A DNA stretch of 46,657 bases, taken from positions 14,983 through 61,639 of the forward strand of contig FR882590.1 in assembly GCA_000435715.1 (NCBI GenBank), in the 5' to 3' direction. This DNA is from Firmicutes bacterium CAG:145. Lineage in GTDB: Bacteria > Bacillota > Clostridia > Peptostreptococcales > Anaerovoracaceae. Position numbers and translations under genes: made by a program. Of the stretch, positions 1 through 8,196 are shown in pieces (positions within the stretch are counted from its first letter, which is position 1; every line of letters starts with the position of its first letter). The notes beneath the pieces are model-generated. The model made no database searches, was not told where the DNA came from, and was given only the letters and a program-made list of their open reading frames with translations.

Positions 1-41
1 CGTCTTGAACATGTTAGCAGACTTTTTCAATACAATTTTTA

Positions 42-48
42 CGGAGGA
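42..48 (+). promoter_or_regulatory. Ribosome binding site of nth
   Basis: A CGGAGGA motif lies seven bases before the ATG at 55 and fixes the start of nth. The 54 bases before the gene also hold TTGAAC and TACAAT, but their spacing of about 20 bases is too long to call a promoter with confidence. Confidence 0.7.
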
Positions 49-54
49 ATATAT

Positions 55-684
55 ATGGTAAAAAACGAAGATATAAATAAGATATTAGATATACTGGAGG
101 AGACATATCCCCAGGCAGAATGTGCCCTCGACCACAAAGACGTATATCAACTTCTGATTTCGGTGGTACTTTCGGCCCAGACTACCGATAAGGCTGTAAA
201 TATTGTGACACCTGCGCTGTTTGAAAAGTATCCTACGCCTTATGAGCTGGCTGAGGCCGATCCTGAGGATGTCGCCCAGTACATAAAGCGCATAGGAATG
301 TACAAAACCAAGTCAAAGAACATAGTAGGTCTGGCCAAATCTCTCATAGAAAATTACGGCGGTCAGGTGCCTGACGACTATGACACTTTGGTATCTCTTC
401 CAGGAGTAGGAAGAAAGACAGCCAACGTAGTTCTTTCAGTGGGTTTCGGTCATCAGCGTATTGCTGTGGACACTCATGTTTTCAGGGTGGCCAACAGAAT
501 AGGCTTCACATCTGAAAAAGACGTCCTCAAGACAGAACTTTCTCTCATGGAAAGAATACCTGAAGAAAGATGGTCCAGGACTCACCACAGTCTGATCTTT
601 CATGGCCGGCAATGCTGCGATGCAAGAAAGCCAAAATGTGACGACTGCCCTATCGAGGAGTACTGCGACTATGTCAGCAAATGA
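55..684 (+). CDS. nth: Endonuclease III
   Basis: Base-excision repair DNA glycosylase/AP lyase that removes oxidised pyrimidines. The 209-residue length is normal for the family. The helix-hairpin-helix motif LPGVGRKTA (residues 115-123) carries the catalytic lysine K121, and VDTHV supplies the catalytic aspartate D139. The C-terminal [4Fe-4S] cluster motif Cys-X6-Cys-X2-Cys-X5-Cys is intact (C188, C195, C198, C204). The start is set by the CGGAGGA ribosome site. It is a single-gene unit closed by a strong terminator shared with the convergent racemase operon. Confidence 0.97.
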   Translation: MVKNEDINKILDILEETYPQAECALDHKDVYQLLISVVLSAQTTDKAVNIVTPALFEKYPTPYELAEADPEDVAQYIKRIGMYKTKSKNIVGLAKSLIENYGGQVPDDYDTLVSLPGVGRKTANVVLSVGFGHQRIAVDTHVFRVANRIGFTSEKDVLKTELSLMERIPEERWSRTHHSLIFHGRQCCDARKPKCDDCPIEEYCDYVSK

Positions 685-695
685 TCGTGATGCGT

Positions 696-723
696 AAAAA
701 CCGGCCTGCAAGGCCGGTTTTTT
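696..723. terminator. Bidirectional intrinsic terminator between nth and the racemase operon
   Basis: AAAACCGGCC and GGCCGGTTTT form a perfect stem around the loop TGCAA. A T-run follows on the plus strand, and the A-run on the left gives a U-tract on the minus strand. It can end nth from the left and the D-peptide operon from the right. Confidence 0.9.
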
Positions 724-1438
724 AAATATGTTTGTTCTGATTTTTTTTCATAAATTTTAGAGTTCTGTCCGCCATCACCTCCATAGGATCCACATAATAA
801 TCCGATAAATTTCTCTCATTTTTTATTACCGAAAGTTCTGTGCAGGCAAGCAGGGCTTTTTTACAGCCCATTTCTTTGAGCTTCTCATCTATTTCTTGCC
901 ATGACTCGTCCTCCGAGGGCAATCCCGCTTTTATGCGATCGTAGATTTCATGCATCACCAGACCCTGACCTTGAGAATCAAGGGTGCATGGAATAACGCC
1001 CTCATCTCTTAAGGCATTTTGATAAAGTTTGGTCTCAATAGTTCCATCGGTAGCCAGAATACCTACTTTTTCATTCTTCAGAGTTTCGGCCGCCTCCTTA
1101 GCGGTCTCCTTTATCATATGTATGAAAGGTATTCCTATCTTATCTGAAATCATATCTACAAAATAATGAGCGGTATTGCAGGTAACGCCGATGGCCAGAC
1201 AGCCTAATTCTTCAAGCAGATGTGCGTCCTCATACATTTTTTTGCTGATCAGGTCGATTTTCTCCTCATCGCCTGACAGGATAGCCGCTGTACGGTCCGG
1301 CATCGAAGCATGACTAAGTATTATGGTGTTGAGATGATCCTGATCGCAGTCGACCGCCGTCTTTTCTATAAGCATCTTATAAAAAAGCTGGGTGGCCATC
1401 GGGCCCATTCCTCCTATTATTCCAAAAGTTCTCTCCAT
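722..1438 (-). CDS. Aspartate/glutamate racemase family protein
   Basis: PLP-independent amino-acid racemase of the Asp/Glu/hydantoin racemase superfamily (RacD/YgeA-like), 238 residues, cytosolic. The N-terminal GIIGGMGPMAT, the first catalytic cysteine in GVTCNTAHYF and the second in LLACTELS are all present, as two-cysteine chemistry requires. It is the last gene of the leftward operon, three bases after the serine hydrolase. In this setting it probably converts D-Asp or D-Glu released from D-peptides to the L form, or the reverse. The exact substrate cannot be read from sequence. Confidence 0.9.
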   Translation of the reverse strand: MERTFGIIGGMGPMATQLFYKMLIEKTAVDCDQDHLNTIILSHASMPDRTAAILSGDEEKIDLISKKMYEDAHLLEELGCLAIGVTCNTAHYFVDMISDKIGIPFIHMIKETAKEAAETLKNEKVGILATDGTIETKLYQNALRDEGVIPCTLDSQGQGLVMHEIYDRIKAGLPSEDESWQEIDEKLKEMGCKKALLACTELSVIKNERNLSDYYVDPMEVMADRTLKFMKKNQNKHI

Positions 1439-1441
1439 ATC

Positions 1442-2266
1442 TTAAAAATACCCTTTCGTTCCTTCAAGGGGATTCAGCCGGGGATCTATATCTTTTGCTA
1501 TCTCATATACGGTCCTGCGTATAAAATCTTCAAAGGCAGGAATATCGGTTTTATATGATGCAAAACATGCTATAAAAGGCTCCTTTACATACACTATTCC
1601 CACGTCATGGCTCTTATCCTCTTCTTCCCCCGTCTTATGAGCTATCGGAAATCCAATGGGCAGCATACCTCCCATCTTATGATTTACCTGTTGCTGCAGC
1701 AAGATCTTCTCTATCTCCTCACTGACTTTTTCGCTCACCAGTCTTCTGTCATACATTTTCTCCAACAATTCGCCGATTTCTTCGGGAACAAAGTAATTCT
1801 GTATCCCTTTTTCTTCGCGGATACTGTCATAAAAAGCGCGGTTAAACTGTGTACCCTCAAGACCCAGTTCCTTTAAAGCCGATATAACTGCATCGTTTCC
1901 GTAATGCTTATACAAAGCGTTTGTGGCTGTCGTATCGCTTATAACTATCATAAACTTATACAGAGTCTCTATGTCCAGCGTCACATCTCCGTTTTCGTCG
2001 CCCGTCATGTACGAAACGACGCCGCATCCCGGCAGCTTTTCATCCCTCTTGATAGTGATTTTTTCTCTGAAATCCGTCTCTCCCCGTTCTCTCATCAGAA
2101 ACATGGCCGCCAGCAGAGGAAGTTTTACGATGCTGGCAGACAAAAACTGTTCTCTTTGGTTATACCCGAGATTCTCGCCTGTGACAAGATTCTTAAAATA
2201 GAACCCGACCCTGCCTTCCATTGCGGCAAGTTCTTCTAAAATATTATCTCTTAATTCTCTTTTCAT
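1442..2266 (-). CDS. Class-A beta-lactamase-like serine hydrolase, cytosolic
   Basis: 274-residue member of the serine beta-lactamase/transpeptidase fold. The SxxK nucleophile motif is S45-I-V-K48, an SDT tripeptide stands where SDN is expected, and a KTG triad lies in HKTGEEEDKSHD. No signal peptide or membrane segment precedes the domain, and the Glu166-type ExxN motif of true class A lactamases is not apparent, so antibiotic hydrolysis is unlikely. It starts one base after the D-aminoacylase stop (TGATATG), so the two are translationally coupled. A role in cleaving D-amino-acid amides or peptides is inferred from context. Confidence 0.82.
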   Translation of the reverse strand: MKRELRDNILEELAAMEGRVGFYFKNLVTGENLGYNQREQFLSASIVKLPLLAAMFLMRERGETDFREKITIKRDEKLPGCGVVSYMTGDENGDVTLDIETLYKFMIVISDTTATNALYKHYGNDAVISALKELGLEGTQFNRAFYDSIREEKGIQNYFVPEEIGELLEKMYDRRLVSEKVSEEIEKILLQQQVNHKMGGMLPIGFPIAHKTGEEEDKSHDVGIVYVKEPFIACFASYKTDIPAFEDFIRRTVYEIAKDIDPRLNPLEGTKGYF

Positions 2267-2267
2267 A

Positions 2268-3848
2268 TCATATTCTCTTTCTTAGCACTCTGCCTGCTCT
2301 GGCTCCAGTATGGATGCCGTCCTTTGCAGTCAGCACGCCGTTTACATATACTCTCTTTATTCCCCCGCACGGCTGTTTGGGATCTTCAAAATCAGGATTA
2401 TCACATAAACCTTCAAAGTCAAAGAGCACCAAGTCAGCCCACATGCCCTCTTTGATCATTCCTCTGTCCCCGATTCCCAGCCTTGCGGCCGGCATGGCAG
2501 TCATCTTATTTACAGTCTCCTCCAGAGTAAAGAGTCCTCTGTCCCTGCAGTAATGACTTATTACTCTTGGAAACGCGCCAAAGAATCTCGGATGAGGTCT
2601 CCCCGGGTAGTCAAAGGAAACGGCTTTGCCGTCAGAGCCGATCATTACATAAGGTTTTTTCATGATGTATTCCACATCATCTTCACACATGCCGAAGTTA
2701 ATTTCATCTACCCGCCCTCTCTCTTCAAGGACCAGGTCGAAGCAAGCGTCGGCCGGATCGGTCTTTTTGATTTCTGCAATCTCTTCTATGGACTTTCCTA
2801 CCGTCCATTGATTGTCTTTACTCTTTACATATCCCACGTATATGTCTGACCATCTTCCCTCATGGCTTTTATTGCTTTCTTCTCGAAGTTTTGCTCTGAT
2901 GCCGGGATCTTTCAGTCTTGCCAATAGAGCCTCCATACCGCCCTCAAAAGCCCATTCCGGAATATTGCTGTCCATCGTCGTCGATGAAGCACAGTACGGG
3001 TATTGATCTGCCGTCACATCCAGACCGCTCTCTCTGGCCTCTTCTATCAGAGATGTAGTCGCCTTGCACGACTTTCTGAACCCGTCTTTGCTTATGACTT
3101 TATGATGAGAAATATTGAGAGGCGCCCCGGATCTTCTGCAGATCTGGATAGCCTCTTTTACCGAATCTATGACTTTTTCGCCTTCTTCTCTCATATGTGT
3201 GGCATAAAATGCTCCGTAAGCTGGCAGTTCTTCAGACAGCTCTGCCAGCTCATCCGTATCCGAATAACATCCGGGCGGATAGATGAGTCCGCTTGACATT
3301 GCAAAGGCGCCGTCTTCGAGAGCGTTCCTCAAAATATCTTTCATCTCATCCATCTCTGTATCATCAGCCTTGCGATTTTCAAAGCCCATAACGGCGATCC
3401 GTATAGTTCCATGCCCCACCTCTGTGCCAAAATTTACGCTGGGCCTGCACTGCCGGACTTTTTTTAGGAACTCCCCTACTGTATTCCAGTCGTAGTCCAT
3501 TTCCCCGATGTAGGCCTCAAGTTCTTTTTTTCTCTTTTCATTTTCGCTCACCGGAGCCGCCGACATACCGCAGTTGCCTCCTATTTCTGTAGTTATTCCC
3601 TGCAATATTCTGCTCTCGGCCTGAGGATATTTCATCAGAGTAATGTCGCTGTGAGAGTGAATGTCTATGAATCCCGGCGCAAGGTAAAGATCTCCTCCAT
3701 CTACTGTTTCAGCTGCCTCGCTGTCCTTCACCATGCTGCACGTTCCTATCTTGACGATACGCCCGTCTTTAACAGCCACATTTCCTCTGTACCACGGGGC
3801 GCCGCTTCCGTCTACTATCCTGCAGTTGTATATCAATAAGTCAAACAT
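2268..3848 (-). CDS. N-acyl-D-amino-acid deacylase (D-aminoacylase)
   Basis: Amidohydrolase-superfamily enzyme that removes N-acyl groups from D-amino acids; 526 residues is typical. Visible motifs are the metal-binding DIHSHSD, the conserved cysteine in GGNCGMS, the histidines of THMREEG and ISHHKV, and the aspartate of MIGSDGKAV. The C-terminal MWADLVLFD stretch is the usual beta-sandwich tail. It is the third gene of the operon, separated from the P1 peptidase by an 88-base gap that can fold as a hairpin, and its product would feed the racemase. A dihydropyrimidinase-like activity is a less likely alternative. Confidence 0.92.
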   Translation of the reverse strand: MFDLLIYNCRIVDGSGAPWYRGNVAVKDGRIVKIGTCSMVKDSEAAETVDGGDLYLAPGFIDIHSHSDITLMKYPQAESRILQGITTEIGGNCGMSAAPVSENEKRKKELEAYIGEMDYDWNTVGEFLKKVRQCRPSVNFGTEVGHGTIRIAVMGFENRKADDTEMDEMKDILRNALEDGAFAMSSGLIYPPGCYSDTDELAELSEELPAYGAFYATHMREEGEKVIDSVKEAIQICRRSGAPLNISHHKVISKDGFRKSCKATTSLIEEARESGLDVTADQYPYCASSTTMDSNIPEWAFEGGMEALLARLKDPGIRAKLREESNKSHEGRWSDIYVGYVKSKDNQWTVGKSIEEIAEIKKTDPADACFDLVLEERGRVDEINFGMCEDDVEYIMKKPYVMIGSDGKAVSFDYPGRPHPRFFGAFPRVISHYCRDRGLFTLEETVNKMTAMPAARLGIGDRGMIKEGMWADLVLFDFEGLCDNPDFEDPKQPCGGIKRVYVNGVLTAKDGIHTGARAGRVLRKRI

Positions 3849-3867
3849 TCTGCTACCTTTCGTAAAT

Positions 3868-3929
3868 CAAAAGAGCGAAGCGCCGCGTATAGGCCACAGC
3901 CCGACGATAAGCAAACTCCGCTCTTACTT
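3868..3929 (-). promoter_or_regulatory. Intercistronic hairpin, possible attenuator or RNA-processing site
   Basis: AAGAGCG and CGCTCTT pair across the gap between the P1 peptidase and the D-aminoacylase, with GC-rich sequence between them. In the direction of transcription the stem is followed by TTTTGATTT. This could partly terminate transcription or protect the upstream mRNA, lowering expression of the three distal genes. Confidence 0.45.
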
Positions 3930-3936
3930 AAATTTC

Positions 3937-4968
3937 TTATTTCAGCAAATAATCTTTTAAGCCGTGAACAGTTTTTCCTCTGATTCCTGTCATAGACTCT
4001 GCATGATACAGGGAGCTTATTATAGATTCCTCCACCACCTCGACCGTCGCTTCAAAAACTATATCCATATCGTTCTCAAACAGATATCCGCAAGGCAATA
4101 CCTTTGTGTCGCTGTAATGAGGAACGATGTTACCGTTTGAAAAGGCGATGGCTATATCACCGCTTCCTGTTCCAAGGTAAGAGCCTACTCTTCCCAGGCT
4201 CGCCGCAGCTCGCTTTGCCGCCCGGCGGAGCTGTCTGTCGCTCAACGGTAGATCTGTGCCTATTATCATGATGATGGAGCCTTTATCTGCCGCCCCATCC
4301 CTTTTTTCGGGAACAAATATCCGGCGACCGTCTATTCTGAGATTCCCCAGTACTCCGAAATTGGACATGACGATAGCGCCGACGGTATAAGATTTTCCAT
4401 CAAACTCTACTATCCTCGAAGCTGATCCTATGCCGCCTTTTTTTCCCATACAGATCATTCCCCTGCCGCCGCCTACGGCGCCTTCCTTAAAGTCTGCGCC
4501 GGCAGTATCAAGAGCCTCTCTTACGTCTTCCTCGGTTATATGCATGCCTCTTATATCGTTTAGTTCTCCGTCATTACACTCGGTCACCATGCAGTTTACC
4601 GTACTGGTGGAAACTCCTATATCCTCGTTACAATCAAGCATATATTTTGTGAGAGCATTCAGGCTCGTTCCTACGCCGAAAGTGTTGGTCATTATTATGG
4701 GCGTCTCGATAGTCCCCAGCTCCTCTACCTGGATCAGACCGGTACTCTTTCCAAATCCATTGATCACAGAAACTCCTGCCGTGACTTTGTCTTTGAACAA
4801 GTTGCCCGAATGAGGCAAAACTGCAGTTACCCCTGTATGTACATCTTTATCATCGTCGTTCAGCGTTACATGACCTACCCTTACACCGGGAACATCGGTG
4901 ATCAGATTCTTTTCACCCTTGGCATAACGGTTTTCAAGTTGCAGTTCACATTCTTTAGGTAATCCCAT
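3937..4968 (-). CDS. P1 family peptidase (DmpA-type aminopeptidase/D-esterase)
   Basis: N-terminal-nucleophile hydrolase of the DmpA/BapA family, 343 residues, cytosolic. These proteins self-cleave before a serine that becomes the nucleophile. Here the cleavage region reads DKGSIIMIIGTDLPL with Ser231 as the candidate, and GSGDIAIAFSNGN is the conserved C-terminal signature. LITDVPGVRVGHVT marks the start of the domain. Family members act on small peptides, amides or esters, some with D-residues at the N-terminus. It lies 27 bases after the permease in the same operon, which suggests intracellular cleavage of imported substrate. Confidence 0.9.
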   Translation of the reverse strand: MGLPKECELQLENRYAKGEKNLITDVPGVRVGHVTLNDDDKDVHTGVTAVLPHSGNLFKDKVTAGVSVINGFGKSTGLIQVEELGTIETPIIMTNTFGVGTSLNALTKYMLDCNEDIGVSTSTVNCMVTECNDGELNDIRGMHITEEDVREALDTAGADFKEGAVGGGRGMICMGKKGGIGSASRIVEFDGKSYTVGAIVMSNFGVLGNLRIDGRRIFVPEKRDGAADKGSIIMIIGTDLPLSDRQLRRAAKRAAASLGRVGSYLGTGSGDIAIAFSNGNIVPHYSDTKVLPCGYLFENDMDIVFEATVEVVEESIISSLYHAESMTGIRGKTVHGLKDYLLK

Positions 4969-4995
4969 TTCATTTTCTCTTTCTTGACTTATTTT

Positions 4996-6384
4996 TTATT
5001 TGTCGCTCGTCTGCTGCTCTTCCTTTTTCAGCTTAATATCGAAGATCTTCCAGAGAATCAGTCCCATCACGGGAACGATGAGGCCGGTTATAGCTGTCTT
5101 AGGATCTTCTACCAGCGTATTGACCATGAGAGCGAAGAACAGTATGATAGCTATGACGACAGTTACAGGATATCCCCAGGCCTTATACGGACGTTTCAGG
5201 TCAGGGAATTTCTTTCTGTATACTACTACTGCCGCAATTACAAGCACATTATAAAGCATACCGGCGAATACTACAAGAGAGGTAAGCTCGTCAAGACTTC
5301 TAAGCATGACTAATATGCACGAAATAACTGCCTGAGATATCAACGCCACCTGCGGTACTCCGAACTTGTTCAGCTTTGCGTGATTCTTGAAGAAATGCTT
5401 TTCAGCAGCCATGTCATAATAGTAACGAGGGAAAGCTATGATCATTCCGTTGAGGGATCCGAATATAGCTATAAGCTGAGTCGCAAGGATAAGTCCTCCT
5501 CCCGCTCCGCCGAAGAGTTTATCCGCTACCTGCGTTCCAAGATATATGTTTCCCGACTCTATGGAAGAAACCACCTGATCGGCAGGAAGGACTTTATAAA
5601 TAGCAAAGTTAAATAAAGCGTATATCACAGTGATGACTCCTATGCCGAGTATAAGAGCTTTAGGCAGATCTTTTCCCGGATTTTTCATCTCCTCAGCTAC
5701 AGGGTTGAGGTTGGTCCATCCTTCATAGGCCCATAGAGTTGCCACAGTAGCAAATGCTATCATCCCTATCATTCCGCCAAAGGTAGGGTCTGTTCCTTCC
5801 GGAACAAGAGAAAGATCCGGATGTTCCTTTCCTAGGATCAGGCCTGCAAACAGAATAATAGCAATAGGTATACATTTTGCCACCATAGATACGTTCTGCA
5901 GTATGGAGCCCAGCTTTATTCCGAAACAGTTATAAGCTGTGAGGGCAATTATCAGAATTATAGCTATGATCTTAGTCGCCATATCCGATAAGTGGAAAAA
6001 GTTGGCTAAAGCCGTAGGCAGCGCTATAGCCAGAGCCGCTATAGAACCTGACCCGCTGATAACCCAGCTGGTGAATCCGAAGGAATATCCTACAGACGGA
6101 TGGTATGCTCTGTTCATATAGACGACCATTCCGCCCGCTCTGGAGTCGCAGGCTCCAAGCTCCGCAAAGCAAAGCCCTCCTAAGATAGACACAAGTCCGC
6201 CGATGACCCAGCAGAGCAGCGCCAGTCCCATACTCATATCTGTCCTCTCAAGGACATATGAGCCTAAGTAGAAAATACCGGAGCCTATCATGATGCCGCC
6301 GATAATACTGATGCCTCCGAAGACGCCTATTTCTTTTTTGAAGCCGGCTGTCTGAGGTGCGGTTTCATTGTTTTTACTACTCAT
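4996..6384 (-). CDS. APC family amino acid/peptide permease
   Basis: Integral membrane transporter of the amino acid-polyamine-organocation superfamily, 462 residues with about 12 hydrophobic segments. The first-helix signature GGIMIGSGIFYLGSYV and the GGLCFAELGA segment are typical. Helix-breaking glycines in the first segment form the substrate site in this fold. It is the first gene of the leftward D-peptide operon and sits directly behind a near-perfect sigma-54 promoter, so it is the likely importer of the substrate that the downstream enzymes break down. Substrate identity is not readable. Confidence 0.9.
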   Translation of the reverse strand: MSSKNNETAPQTAGFKKEIGVFGGISIIGGIMIGSGIFYLGSYVLERTDMSMGLALLCWVIGGLVSILGGLCFAELGACDSRAGGMVVYMNRAYHPSVGYSFGFTSWVISGSGSIAALAIALPTALANFFHLSDMATKIIAIILIIALTAYNCFGIKLGSILQNVSMVAKCIPIAIILFAGLILGKEHPDLSLVPEGTDPTFGGMIGMIAFATVATLWAYEGWTNLNPVAEEMKNPGKDLPKALILGIGVITVIYALFNFAIYKVLPADQVVSSIESGNIYLGTQVADKLFGGAGGGLILATQLIAIFGSLNGMIIAFPRYYYDMAAEKHFFKNHAKLNKFGVPQVALISQAVISCILVMLRSLDELTSLVVFAGMLYNVLVIAAVVVYRKKFPDLKRPYKAWGYPVTVVIAIILFFALMVNTLVEDPKTAITGLIVPVMGLILWKIFDIKLKKEEQQTSDK

Positions 6385-6437
6385 TTCTATCCTCCAATGT
6401 TAATTAAATTTGAGTAATGATTTCACCGATATAACAG

Positions 6438-6453
6438 GCAAAAAGCGTGCCAA
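6438..6453 (-). promoter_or_regulatory. Sigma-54 (-24/-12) promoter of the permease operon
   Basis: On the minus strand the sequence reads TTGGCACGCTTTTTGC. The invariant GG and GC are separated by exactly ten bases, and TGGCACG plus TTGC match the RpoN consensus. Initiation about 12 bases downstream would give a leader of roughly 40 bases before the permease ATG at 6384. Confidence 0.88.
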
Positions 6454-6471
6454 CTTAAAAAAGGTCAAATA

Positions 6472-6540
6472 TTGGTGAAACATCATCAAATAATAGGTTT
6501 TAATGAGTTTTAATGTTTTTATTCGTGTTAAAAACTCGTT
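6472..6540. promoter_or_regulatory. Candidate enhancer-binding sites between divergent sigma-54 promoters
   Basis: The segment between the two promoters is AT-rich and holds an inverted repeat TTGGTGA-AACA-TCATCAA (6472-6489, one mismatch), a tandem repeat of TTTTAATG (6498-6505 and 6508-6515), and an imperfect dyad GAGTTTTAA / TTAAAAACTC (6505-6537). Upstream activator sites for a bacterial enhancer-binding protein are expected in this place. The regulator encoded at 9057-11051 is the obvious candidate ligand. Confidence 0.45.
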
Positions 6541-6588
6541 TATTTTTTTAAAATTCTCCTCATTGCTCTCCGCCCGTTGTCATATGCG

Positions 6589-6604
6589 TTGGCATGAAGT
6601 TTGC
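6589..6604 (+). promoter_or_regulatory. Sigma-54 promoter of the class-C-like hydrolase gene
   Basis: TTGGCATGAAGTTTGC carries GG and GC with the obligatory ten-base gap and differs little from the RpoN consensus. Initiation near 6615 leaves a short leader with GGAGG (6630-6634) seven bases before the TTG start. Confidence 0.85.
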
Positions 6605-6641
6605 GTAATTTATTTTTACTTTTATATATGGAGGCAGAAAA

Positions 6642-8084
6642 TTGAAAGATAATATACTAAATGAAGATCTGATCCGTTCAGAAATGACCTATTGGAATGT
6701 GCCGGGTCTTTCCGTTTCCTGTGCCTTTGGCGGAAAAACTCTTTCAAAGGGCTTTGGAGTCCGAGACAAGAGCGGTATGCCCGTAGATAAAGATACCGTC
6801 TTTTGCATTGCTTCATGTTCAAAGGCCATGACTTCCGCCGTGGCTGCCATGTTAGTCACCGAAGGCATCCTCGATTACGACAGGCCTGTAAAAGAATATG
6901 TCCCTGATTTCAGAATGTTCGATAAAACGGCAGAAAGAGAAACCACCTTGAGAGATATGCTGTGCCACAGAACAGGCCTTGCGCCTCATGACGGCGCCTG
7001 GCCCAGCCCTGTCAGCAGCATAGAATTTTCAAATCGCTTTTCTTATCTGAGACCTTCAGCTCCGTTTAGATCAAAAGCTCAATACAGCAACATAGTCTAT
7101 GCTCTCGCCGGATATATCATGGAAACAGTCACAGAATGTAGCTGGCCGGAAATAATGGAAAAATATCTGTTTAAGCCTCTCGAAATGAACTCTACCAGCT
7201 GTCAGTCCGATGCTTTAGTCCATGAGGAGAACAAAGCCCAGCCGTTTCAGGTCACAGGCGGAAGACTCACTCAGCTCAAAATATGGAATGTAGATACGGT
7301 CGCACCGGCAGCTTCTGTGAACACAAACGCCGAAGATATGTGTAAATGGCTCGATTTCCTGATATCAAAAGGCCGCTCCCGCAGAGGAGAGCAGCTTATC
7401 GCTTCCGATGTTTTCGAAGAAATGATTAAAAAACAAATAGATTTTACAGATTTTATAGAGGGCGAAAGCCTCTTTCCGCTGGACGGATACGCATTAGGAT
7501 GGCAAACAGGTCTTTACAGAGGCAGAAAGATCTTAAGACATACGGGAAAAATCGAAGGGTACAGCAGCCTGCAGGCTTTTCTTCCCGATGAGGGAATAGG
7601 CGTATGTATTCTGCTGAATTTCCATTCTCCTACCGTTTCAATAATGTTTACCATCCTGTATGACATCCTTGATAGGCTTCTTGGGCTTAAAGGTGAAGAA
7701 TGGAACATGAAGTTTCATACTAAAGAGCCTCTCACAGACTCGGACTTCAACGATTCTTACGTAAATTTATTTTCTGACAGATATCCTCAGGCTATTCCCT
7801 TAAAAGAGGATCCGGACTGCGCTGAGATTCAAGGAGTATATAAGAATCCCGGTTATGACCCTATAGAAATATTCTCCGAAGGAAAAGATATGATTTTAAA
7901 ACATCGGGGAATTAAAAACATTCTGACTCCTTATTACGGAGGTCTCTACAAGGTCACAGGCTTCAAAGAAGATACTCTGACATACGATCTGCCTCTGACA
8001 TTTCTCAAAAATGTCCATGGGGACGTCTACGCTTTGGGACTTCCTTTGGAGCCTCTCATTTCAGATATTATTTTCACTAAATAA
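6642..8084 (+). CDS. Class-C beta-lactamase/S12-type serine hydrolase
   Basis: 480-residue cytosolic serine hydrolase of the AmpC/DD-peptidase S12 fold. Motifs in order are S58-C-S-K61 (SxxK), Y148-S-N150 (YxN) and HTG in ILRHTGKIEGYS in place of KTG. A C-terminal part of about 100 residues resembles the beta-barrel extensions of S12 D-aminopeptidases and related esterases. There is no signal peptide. The start is TTG, chosen because GGAGG lies seven bases upstream and no in-frame ATG fits. It has its own sigma-54 promoter, divergent from the permease operon, which argues for a D-peptide or D-amide hydrolase rather than a resistance enzyme. Confidence 0.87.
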   Translation: MKDNILNEDLIRSEMTYWNVPGLSVSCAFGGKTLSKGFGVRDKSGMPVDKDTVFCIASCSKAMTSAVAAMLVTEGILDYDRPVKEYVPDFRMFDKTAERETTLRDMLCHRTGLAPHDGAWPSPVSSIEFSNRFSYLRPSAPFRSKAQYSNIVYALAGYIMETVTECSWPEIMEKYLFKPLEMNSTSCQSDALVHEENKAQPFQVTGGRLTQLKIWNVDTVAPAASVNTNAEDMCKWLDFLISKGRSRRGEQLIASDVFEEMIKKQIDFTDFIEGESLFPLDGYALGWQTGLYRGRKILRHTGKIEGYSSLQAFLPDEGIGVCILLNFHSPTVSIMFTILYDILDRLLGLKGEEWNMKFHTKEPLTDSDFNDSYVNLFSDRYPQAIPLKEDPDCAEIQGVYKNPGYDPIEIFSEGKDMILKHRGIKNILTPYYGGLYKVTGFKEDTLTYDLPLTFLKNVHGDVYALGLPLEPLISDIIFTK

Positions 8085-8107
8085 TATATACTAATACTTC
8101 CTAATTA

Positions 8108-8138
8108 CAAGAGAAGGGATAGAAGATCCTTTCTCTTG
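8108..8138. terminator. Hairpin downstream of the class-C hydrolase gene
   Basis: A 13-bp stem (CAAGAGAAGGGAT with ATCCTTTCTCTTG, one G-T pair) follows the stop codon at 8084. It lacks a U-tract on the plus strand and probably acts together with the next hairpin. Confidence 0.6.
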
Positions 8139-8140
8139 CA

Positions 8141-8182
8141 AAAAAAAAGAGATACCTTTCTCCCATTGGTATCTCCTTTTTT
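8141..8182. terminator. Bidirectional terminator between convergent genes
   Basis: GAGATACC (8149-8156) and GGTATCTC (8168-8175) form the stem. An A-run of eight on the left and CTTTTTTG on the right give U-tracts in both directions, so it serves the class-C hydrolase gene and the M55 peptidase gene. Confidence 0.88.
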
Positions 8183-8196
8183 GTAGCAAATCACTA

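Noticed and set aside
1442..2266. Antibiotic-resistance beta-lactamase
   Set aside because: No secretion signal, no Glu166-type motif, and an operon of D-peptide enzymes make a metabolic role more likely.
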